Shown here: positions 55,925 through 64,000 of the stretch, in pieces
Layout of the letters: every line of letters begins with the position of its first letter
Position numbering within the stretch: position 1 is the first letter of the stretch
Source: Muscardinus avellanarius
Lineage: Eukaryota > Chordata > Mammalia > Rodentia > Gliridae
Length of the DNA stretch: 64,000 nt
Reading direction: 5' to 3'
Assembly (NCBI GenBank): GCA_963383645.1
Contig: OY726560.1
Location: 81,511,593-81,575,592, forward strand
Made by a program: the position numbers and the translations under genes
The notes under the pieces: model-generated
Database searches by the model: none
What the model was told of the DNA's origin: nothing
The model's input: only the letters and a program-made list of their open reading frames with translations

Positions 55925-55926
<2 letters not shown>

Positions 55927-56021
55927 AGATTCATCCATTTTTTTCTTAATTAGCATCTCAATATGTGGTCTTTGGGTTATCAGAATAAAATTACTCAGGA
56001 GTTCCGTAAAATGTTAGGACC

Positions 56022-56220
56022 CAGCCAGTCATGGTGGTAATCCCATTACTTAGGAGGCTTAGATGGGAAGATTGCAGATTTGAGACCAGCTTCAGCAACC
56101 TAGCAAGACCCTGTTTCAAAAACAAATAATTTAAAAAAGGGGTTAGGATGTAACGGAGAGGTATAATAGACCTGGGCTGAATACCCTATACAAAAAAAAA
56201 AAAGAAAAAAAAAGAAAAAA
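56022..56220 (+). mobile_element. B1-dID type SINE, diverged
   Basis: 'agccagtcatggtggtaatc' to 'gggctgaataccctatac', then A-rich. Confidence 0.82.
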
Positions 56221-56224
56221 TTAG

Positions 56225-57470
56225 GGCAGTAGAACTCTGAAATCTGCATCTTTGGAGTAGGTCAAAGAGATCTGCAGTCAAGTGAGCAGTGTTGCTCCCT
56301 GAATTCAAAGACTATGGCCCCTAAGTTCCCACATTCTAAATGAATCCAGGACCAAGACTGATCATAAAATCACTTTTACTTAATTGTGTTCTGGGAGTAA
56401 TCTCTCGAAGAACGAGAAAGATGCTTACTCAGAGAAAACATGCAATTTTCTGGGATGCTAAGGCTGTTGTTTAACACTTTCCTGTTTTCTGCTGGGAGTG
56501 TGGGTGGGTTTTTATGTGGGAGGGAGCAACTACAATCTTTAACTACTTTCTCTACCCAAGATTCATGCCCCTTTCTTACCCATTGGGTCTTAAAGAAGTT
56601 TCCAGTTTTCTTTTTATTTTAATCATTCTATAGAGATGCAACACTGCTGAAGTTATGTAGGAATAGTCTTCTGTAACATTCAGTGCGTGGCACACTATTC
56701 TACATTGCCTGGTTCAGGCACTGACAAGGATCAGGTGGCTACAGGACTTTGGTTGGCTTTTGCCCTCTTCATTCCAAGCATTAATTTTCCCTGAGACATG
56801 AAGCTCTTTGCTAAGGTCATGTTGTCCTCTGAGATCAGGATAAAATGAATACAAACTCTTGCTCCACATTTTGGCTGAAATATACCCTCTTCCCCAAGGG
56901 TTATGTGATTTCTTGAAGGTTTCTGTTCCCATCTGGCTCCAAGTTCCTATGTTGTTGGGTCTTGAGCTCCTCTTTCCCATTTCTCACCTTCAGTCATTTT
57001 CTGCTCTGTGCTGTGGACCTAAAGTGGAACTTGGCTTTCATGGCTGATTTCTATAAGCTCACTCTTGAGGCGCATTTGTACATGCCAGGTTGTAGCAATG
57101 TTTGAGGAAAACAGAGGCATTTTTTCAGGCAAAATTCCAAACAATTTAACACTGACCAGTTGATACTTGCTCTTAAATATCCTTATGCTATATTGCTAAA
57201 GGAGATTTCTCACTGGCCATTTTCTTCAACACAGCCAGCCTGAGGCTCAGCCCCTCTTCTTACATAGTGTCAGTACAACCCAGAGATTTGGTGTGTGGCA
57301 CTGTGAATGCTTCCTTGCTTTATGAATGTGGATAATTTTCTGGCAATCAATTATAAGACCATCGACTTGCAAGTCAATTGATCAGATGGAAGATGCTGCT
57401 GTAGTCCAGTTTGTTCTCCTTCCTTCCTTCTTTCTTTCCTTCCTTTTGCTCTTCCTCCTCCTTCTCTTTG
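56225..57470. other. Unassigned sequence
   Basis: About 1.2 kb without recognisable elements. Minus-strand ORF 56,714-56,980 and plus-strand 56,859-57,047 overlap and show no domain. A (CCTT)/(CTT)-rich tract lies at 57,418-57,465. Confidence 0.4.
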
Positions 57471-57471
57471 T

Positions 57472-57715
57472 TATGGGGAATTGAATCAGGGGGAAATCTA
57501 TGTGTGAGCCCTTTTTATTTTTTAATTAATTAATTAATTTATTTTGTAGTACGGGAGATTGGGCCCAGGGACATTTTACCTCCAAGATATACCCTCAACC
57601 CTTTTTATTTTGAAATAGTTTCTTGTTAAATTGCTGAGGCTGGCCTCAAACATGTGATCCTCCTGTCTCAGCCTCCTACTTACTGGGATTAGAGGTGTGC
57701 ACCATCATGCCTCTA
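57472..57715 (-). mobile_element. B1-dID type SINE with duplicated ID part
   Basis: An ID-like piece at 57,472-57,517, then (TTAA)n and a full reverse SINE from 'tagtacgggagattgggccc' to 'tgtgcaccatcatgcctc'. Confidence 0.8.
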
Positions 57716-57719
57716 ATTC

Positions 57720-58645
57720 TTTCTTAATGAATGTATCTCTTTCTTACTTTCCAGAAAAAAAAAAAAAGATGTACTTATATGCATCCCAGCAGTGTTAAAA
57801 CCATCACAGAGGAGTCATTTGTGATATGAGTGTGGCCCTAAGAAAGTGATAAGTGCTTTCAAGTATTGGAGATTTCTTTGTAAATCAGGTGTTTTTCCTA
57901 ATCAAGTTGTTAGTTGATAGATCATTTAAAAGCAGATACTTTCCTATGCTATACTTCGGAAATCTAGCAACTGAATGCCTTTGCTATACTAAAATAATTT
58001 AATTCTTCTATGCTTATTTAGGTGAGTAAGGGCTTTCTATATTTTCATCTATAAAACAGAAATAATTTAGTGCTGTGTTCTATGTCATTTTAGCATTTAT
58101 GTCATATTCATCAATAGATATTGGAGCTACCTGGAAACAAAAGCAAAATCTATTAAGATAAACATTTATAATTTTATTTTTAGCTTCCATATATTATTTC
58201 CCCTAGTGTTGTCTAATTATTTTGTGATGATAATTCAAATCCAGAAGACTTTTTTTGTTCTAAAGTATTAGGTTCCTAGCCAAAAAAACCCCACAAAACC
58301 CAAAAGCCAAAAAAAATCTTACTTTGAATTTTAACTTTCATTCAGTTAGGGTAACCAGTTAAAAGGCTTTCACATATAAAAATACAATTTGAAAAAATCC
58401 TGTTGCAAAAGTGGTATAAAAATGCAAGCTTGTGAATATAACAAATATTAACAAAAGATGGTATAACCATAATATAAAAAGAAATAAGTGAGGTCCTAGT
58501 GTTTCCTTCCAGCTCCTCTGTGCTGTCTCCCCTGGCTCACACTGCCAGTGTGCATACAGTGTGCTGCAGGGGAGGGGCCTTGCTGTCACACAGTGGGCAG
58601 GTTGTTTCTTCTTATGCAAGAGGAAGGAAAGCAAAATGAGCCTGT
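57720..58645. other. Unassigned sequence
   Basis: AT-rich with A-runs. 58,490-58,620 is locally GC-richer, with 'cactgccagtgtg' and 'acagtgtgctgc' words. No element recognised. Confidence 0.4.
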
Positions 58646-58649
58646 TATA

Positions 58650-58778
58650 ACCACAGCTTGAGCATCCCTAACCTGAAATCTGAAATGCTCCAAAATCTGG
58701 AGCTTTTTGGATGTTAACATGGTGTCAGAAGTGGAAAAGCCCACATCTGACCTCATATCAAATGTAGTTAAAATTTAA
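58650..58778 (+). mobile_element. TcMar-Tigger-like fragment
   Basis: 'ttgagcatccctaacctg' followed by 'gaaatgctccaaaatctgg' and 'agtggaaaagcccacatctg' resembles the terminal region of a Tigger-related DNA transposon. It is cut by the following L1. Confidence 0.6.
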
Positions 58779-58979
58779 GTGCACTTCTGGGAAGATGGTG
58801 ACCGAGGGAAGCAACACATACCAGTCCTACTGACACCTGATCTTCATTGCCTCAAAAATAGCATTCTACAAAGCCAGAAAACACTATCAGTAGAGGAATA
58901 AAATGATAGGCACAAGGCAGTAGGGAAATAAAGTTTAGAAGACCAATCACAGAGCAGAAAAGATACCCGCTCACCTTTT

Positions 58980-59415
58980 GGCTGTGGGTGCTGTGGTGGC
59001 ACCATTTTGTCTCACTGAACCTGACTCCAGAGATGAACAGAAAAACAACCAAGGACCTGAAGTGAGCAGCTGCAAATCATCGGAGTTTTAAGTCATCAGT
59101 TACAGTTGTAATGCAAACAATGGCTACAACTTCCAGCAGTGGCAGCCATGCTCACCATGCTCTCCAGTGATCCAGAGTGACACTCAACACTGGGAAAGAA
59201 AGCTGCCCACCTTGGAGCCATGGACACCACAGAGGCACCATCTTGCCTTACTACACCTGACTCCAGGGACAATCAGGAAAACAACTAAGGACCTGAAGTA
59301 AGCAGCTGTAAATCATCGGAATTGTGAATTATCAGTTACTCCTGAGCAAATACCGGCTACAACTTGCAGCAGTGGCGGCCAAGCTCACCATGCTCTCCAG
59401 TGATCCAAATAGGTG
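58980..59415 (+). repeat. Two tandem 5' UTR monomers, 236-bp period
   Basis: 'aaggacctga' at 59,051 and 59,287, with matching flanks ('agcagctg...aaatcatcgga', 'caccatgctctccagtgatcca'), defines two head-to-tail units. Monomeric 5' UTR repeats are known promoter units in murine L1. Confidence 0.85.
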
Positions 59416-60210
59416 CAAAACAACACTGTAAGTGAAGTCATGGTCCTTGCAGGAGAATGCCTAATATGGCATCCCCAGAGACAAGCACGACCTTGATAAA
59501 CTCCTTGGGTCTGAGACTGTGCAGTTCAACCTGGCTAAGGAGATTGAATCTACAACTTGCAGATGGCAGCAGAGCTTACCACACTCTCCAGAGATCCAGA
59601 GAAGAACTCAACAACACCTTAAATAAAGTTTCAGTCCCCACAGAGAACGCCCAGTGCCACACACCCAGGGAATTACACAGCTGCAATAAATTCCCTGGGT
59701 CTGAAACTTTGTGGTTCAACCTGGAGAAGGTAGGGATGGAGGCTGCTATTGAACATAGCAGAGGCTCAGACAGACTCAGGCTCTGATCAGTGGAAAGTAT
59801 AGGGGCAGACCTACACAACACTAGACCCAACTGGTAAAATCTCTAGGATCACCACAGACCAACCAATCTTGGTGAATGGGGAGAAGTCAGACCAGACCAG
59901 CCCTAGCTGTGGAGAAAAGAGACTCTTACATCGAGTTTGGTTTCAGAGGCATCTGCCACCTACAGAGGCAGGGAGAGACCAAGACTCCACATCTATGGAA
60001 AGCACAGAGGGTAATCTGTGATTAACACCAGATTCAGCTCCATTGATACTGGTGATGTGCATAGAATGAGAATGACTCAGATAACCAGGTTTTCAGAAGG
60101 AAAGGTGCCCATTGCACTCATTGTCTGCACAGAGAGAGACTGCAGAGGCCCAGTTTGCTGAATATTCATTTATTTGTAGAGTTGCATTAATAAACCACTA
60201 GCCAACCTAA

Positions 60211-60211
60211 A

Positions 60212-60260
<49 letters not shown>
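60211..60260. repeat. (GA)n microsatellite
   Basis: About 24 GA units, probably expanded from the 'agaaagagagaa' word found at the same place in L1-I. Confidence 0.95.
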
Positions 60261-61842
60261 CAACTCAAATTATGAAGAAAAGAGGTGAAAAGGAAATATC
60301 CCTATTGACAGTGTAGAAATCCATAGGATCATCAGAAACTACTTTGAAAAAATATATTCCAACAAATGGAAAATCTGGAGAAAATTGACAACTGTGTAGA
60401 TAAATGAAACTTGCCTAAACTGAGTCAAGAAGATATATAAAATTTAAACCAACAAATAGCAATCAAAGAGATTGAAACAGCAATAAAGAATCTACCATCA
60501 AATAAAAGACAAGGACCAGATGGTTTCCCAAGTGAATTTTATAAAACCTTTATAGAGGGGTTAATCCCAATACTGCTCAATATATTTTGTGAAATAAAAA
60601 AAAGGGCTCTCCCAAATACATTCTATGAATCCAACATCACATTAATACCAAAACCAAATAAAGACAGCTCAAGGAGGGAAAACCACAGGCCTATATTTTA
60701 GATAAATTTGGATGTAAAACTGCTAAAAAAATTACTAGCAACAGGCATTCAAAACCACATCAAGAAAATCATACACCATGACCAGGTAGGGTTCATCCTA
60801 GGAATGCAAGGCTGGTTCAACATACAAAAATCACTCCATGTAATTAATCACATAAACAAAACAAAGACAAAATCACATGATCATCATAATAAATGCTGAA
60901 AAAGCATTTGACAAAGTCTAATGTTCATTTATGATAAAAACACTGCAAAAAATCAGAATAGAAGGAACATACCTCAACATCATAAAGGCAACCTACAATA
61001 AGCCCACAGCCAACATCATATTAAATGGGGAAAAACTTCATGAATTTTTCCTAAAAACAGAAACAAGACAAGCCTGTCCATTATCACCACTTCTCTTCAG
61101 TATAGTACTCTAAACTCTAGCCAGAGCAATAATGCAAGAAAAGGAAATCAAAGGAGTACAAATAGGTAAATAAGAATTCAAACTTTCACTATTCGCAGAT
61201 GACATGGTACTATACTTAGACGACCCAACAAACTCAACCAAAAGGCTTATAGAACAGATCAACAAATTCAACAAAGAGTCTCAATACAAAATCAATCTTA
61301 AAAAATCAGATGCTTTTCTGTACACCAACCATAAATCCACAGACAAAGAAATCCAGAAAACACATCCACTCAGGATTTTCCACAAAAAATAAAATACTCA
61401 AGAATAAACTTAACCAATAACATAAAAGAACTCTACAAAGAAAATTATAAAACATTGAGAAAAGAAATTGAAGACCTTAGAAGATGAAAAGACCTTTTTG
61501 TTCATAGATAGGCAGAATAAATATCATTAAAATGGCCATCCTTCCAAAAGTGATCTACAGATTTAACATAATACTCATTAAATTTCCAAGATAATTCCTC
61601 ACAGATATAAAAAAAATCAGTCCTTAAATTTATCTGGAACAACAAAAAACTCAGAATAGTCAAAATAGTTCTAAGCAACAAAAACCATGCAGGAGGAATC
61701 ATAATACCTGACATTAAAGTATACTACAAAGCCATATTAATAAAAACAGCATGGAACTGGCACAAAAACAGATACATAGACCAATGGAGCAAAATAGAAG
61801 ACTCAGAAACAAATTCACACACTTATAACCAATTGATTTTTT
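60260..61842 (+). pseudogene. L1-III ORF2 remnant (reverse transcriptase)
   Basis: Broken RT domain. Open pieces are 60,708-60,899 ([16 protein letters not shown]), 60,931-61,113 ([13 protein letters not shown]) and 61,204-61,392. The catalytic site FADDMVLYLD is at about 61,192-61,221. The C-terminal domain begins near 61,500. Stops occur in every domain. The endonuclease is absent. Confidence 0.85.
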
Positions 61843-62589
61843 TCTCTCTCTTTTTTTTACTTTTTTATTTATTGGTGCACTGTATTCATACATCATAATG
61901 GGATTAAAAAAAAATTTTGTAGACATACATGCACACATCGCCCAATTAGCCCCTACCTGATTCCCACCCCATTCCCTCCCCATCCCTCCTTCCCATGCTT
62001 GGCTTAGTGGTTGGCATCTAGTATTATAGCAATTTATCCAATATTAATATAAATATAATAATTACATGAAAAATAATAATTACATGAAAAATAATAATTA
62101 CATGAAAAAGAATAAAATTGGACCCTTACCTAACACCATATACAAATATTAACTCAAAATAGATAAAAGATCTAAATATAAATCTTTTTATTTATTTATT
62201 TATTATTTTTTTTAAATTTATCTTATTGGTGCACTGTATTCATAAATCATAATGGAATAAAAATAATACTTTTGTAGACATACATGCACTCATCGCCCAG
62301 TTAGCCCCTCCCCGATCCCCACCCCATTCTCTCCTCATCACTTCTTCCCATGCTTGGCTTAGTGGTTGACATCTAGTATTATAGCAATTTATCCAATATT
62401 AATGTTGATAATCTCACATAACAGTTTCATTTGTCTGATACCAAGCTTTTGATGACTTAAGGATAACATTTCAATATTTCTTTTTGCTTTCTTTCTTACC
62501 AGAGAATATTTCTTTCTTTTTCTTTTTTAAGGTAAAACTATCATATATTTATTTATTTACTTATTTTTCACAAAAAATCTATCCTAATA

Positions 62590-63255
62590 TGGAATATGGA
62601 CTCTAGATACCCAAAATAATCTCGAAAAAGAACAAAGCTAGAGGATGTATATTTTCTGATTTCAAACCATATAAAGCTACAATAATTGAAAAGTGTAGTA
62701 CTGTTCTAAAGGCTGATATATAAACCATTGGAGTTAAATAAAAGCCTAGAGATAAATTCTTCCATTTATTGTCAAGTTATTTTTGACAAGGTTTCCATGA
62801 ACATTTGGTGGAGGAAATAATTATCTTTTAACTAAATATTGTTGAAAAATAATAATTACATGAAAAAGAATAAAATTGGACCCTTACCTAACACCATATA
62901 CAAATATTAACGCAAAATATATAAAAGACCTAAATATAAATCTTAAGACTATAAACTTTTAGAAGAAAATCTGGGTCATAAAACATCACAACACTGAAAT
63001 TGGCAGTGATTTCTTGGATATGATTTCAATGGCACAGGCAACAAAAGGGTAAACACACTCCCTAAAAAATAAAAGCATATTGTATATCCAAAGACAATGT
63101 AAACAGAGTTAAAAGTTACTGGTAGAATGGGATAAAATATTTCTAAATGCTATATCTGAAGGTATATTAATATTCCAACTAGAAATCCTAAAAATTAACA
63201 ACAATAAAAGCAAACAATACAATTTAGAGATAGGTAAAAGACTAACATAAATAAT
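62590..63255 (+). mobile_element. Inverted L1 ORF2-like segment in HAL1 copy E
   Basis: Plus-strand L1 ORF2 3'-region homology at the same place as in copy B (15,740-16,405), with few differences. Confidence 0.82.
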
Positions 63256-63277
63256 GAATCTCCACAGATAACTAATC

Positions 63278-63649
63278 TTAGTTGTCTGTTGGATTGAAAA
63301 TCTTGTTTCTCTGGTTCTGGTGTGTGTTACCTATTTCTTCTTTGTAGTTAATCTCTTTGAGTATTTTCTCTAGTGCTGGGTTTGAAGACATAAATTCCTT
63401 CAGTTTCTGTTTGTCATGGAAGCTTCTTATTTCTCCATCTAATTTGATAGAAAGTTTTGCTGAGTAGGAAATTTTTGGCTGGAAGTTGTTTTCTTTCAGA
63501 GTTTGGAATATGTTACTCCAAGCCCTTCTGGCTCTCATAACTTGGTTTGGTAAGTCTGGAGTGATTCTAATCGGTTTGCCTCTGAATGTCACTTGGCCTT
63601 TTGTTTTTGTTGCCTTAAAGATTCTCTGCTTGGCTTCCACATTGGTCAT
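63278..63649 (-). pseudogene. HAL1 ORF1 C-terminal half (copy E)
   Basis: Open 123-residue frame, MTNVEAKQRIF to NPTDN, with RITPDLPNQVMRARRAW and QPKISYSAKLS motifs of the L1 ORF1p RNA-binding C-terminal half. It differs from the copy-B frame (16,432-16,803) at about ten residues with no length change. The upstream frame breaks at about 63,650 (no intact N-terminal coiled coil is seen before the window ends), so it is treated as part of a broken ORF1. Confidence 0.8.
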
Positions 63650-64000
63650 TTTGACAATTATGTGGCATGGGGATCCTCTTCTCCAATCCTGTCTAAAGGG
63701 AGTTCTATAAGTTTCCTGGACCTGTGTATTTACCTCTTGCTCTATGTTTGGAAAATTTTCTGCTATTATTTCTTTGAAGATATTACTTATCCCTTTGGTT
63801 TCACCTTCTTTTCCCTCCTCTATTCCAATTATTCTTAGGTTAGCTCTTTAAAATGGGCCCATATTTCTTCAATGTCAGATTCCTGCTGTCGGATTTTTTT
63901 TTCTAAATTAGAAACTATGCATTCATTTTTTGAATGATCTTCTTCTAAGATCAAGATTCTATTCTCCATGTGGTCTAGTCAGTTGTTTGTACTTTTAATT

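Larger units (their letters stand above)
58783..61842 (+). mobile_element. L1-III: 5' UTR fused to ORF2, no ORF1
   Basis: The 5' end 'cttctgggaagatggtgacc' lies at about 58,783, followed by a 5' UTR to about 60,175. Sequence then jumps to the ORF2 position just before the reverse transcriptase ('aaaccactagccaacctaa', cf. 33,465 in L1-I). ORF1 and the endonuclease are missing. ORF2 continues to 61,842, where a HAL1 copy interrupts it. Confidence 0.82.
61843..64000 (-). mobile_element. HAL1-type element D, carrying copy E
   Basis: Copy D starts with a T-rich tail in L1-III ORF2. It has the HAL1 3' UTR (61,872-62,040), then a deletion into the inverted L1 ORF2-like segment (62,045-62,185), where 'aataattacatgaaaa' is repeated three times. 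Copy E breaks it at 'taaatataaatctttt'. The rest of D lies beyond the window. Confidence 0.75.
62186..64000 (-). mobile_element. HAL1-type element E, nested in D (partial)
   Basis: T-rich tail, 3' UTR (62,218-62,570), inverted L1 ORF2-like segment (about 62,590-63,255, plus strand), and ORF1 (63,278 to the window end). The order and sequence match copy B closely throughout. The 5' part is outside the window. Confidence 0.82.

Noticed and set aside
56714..57047. Possible small gene on either strand
   Set aside because: Two overlapping antisense ORFs, no domain, no splice or promoter context, and no start-site support.
1..64000. CRISPR array, operon, riboswitch or bacterial island
   Set aside because: No regularly spaced direct repeats with unique spacers and no dense coding; the repeats are mammalian retroelements.

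Overview
The window is mammalian, almost certainly rodent, intergenic DNA. It has no intact host protein-coding gene, no exon I can recognise and no functional RNA gene. The dominant SINE joins a 7SL/B1-like head to an ID (tRNA-Ala-derived) tail. This B1-dID type is known from non-murid rodents such as the squirrel-related clade, dormice and beavers. LINE-1, half-L1 (HAL1), MaLR LTRs and class II (ERVK-type) retroviral LTRs fit the same host. I cannot name the species.

Layout. 1-2.1 kb: inverted L1 3' ends. 3.8-4.3 kb: solo ERVK-type LTR (minus). 6.0-8.2 kb: MaLR LTR split by an ING1 processed pseudogene. 8.3-8.9 kb: another MaLR LTR. 9.7-11.0 kb: old L1 split by a MaLR LTR. 11.6-11.8 kb: MIR. 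13.7-14.1 kb: MaLR. 14,280-20,116: HAL1-type element (minus) carrying a second copy of itself, bounded by an 18-bp target-site duplication (TSD). 20,713-28,230: betaretrovirus-like provirus with Lys-type PBS, dUTPase, YIDD reverse transcriptase, integrase and env remnants. It is broken throughout, carries two SINEs, has a gutted 5' LTR, and sits in a SINE with a 6-bp TSD. About 31.3-42.8 kb: one L1 split by a second, rearranged L1. 43.4-58.7 kb: SINE nests, MLT1/MaLR LTRs, an LTR with its own TATA and poly(A) signals, TcMar-Tigger remnants and microsatellites. 58.78-61.84 kb: L1 with repeated 5' UTR units but no ORF1 or endonuclease. 61.84-64.0 kb: two further HAL1-type copies, nested, running off the window.

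The genes do not form a pathway; the interest is in the elements and their nesting. The most unusual item is the HAL1-type family. Each adequately visible copy carries ORF1 in one orientation and a segment resembling the L1 ORF2 3' region in the opposite orientation, placed between ORF1 and the 3' UTR. Four copies share the arrangement, so it was apparently amplified as a unit. ORF1 reading frames for the C-terminal half stay open and similar between copies, although full-length frames are broken. All assignments come from reading the sequence; no database search was run, so subfamily names are tentative.
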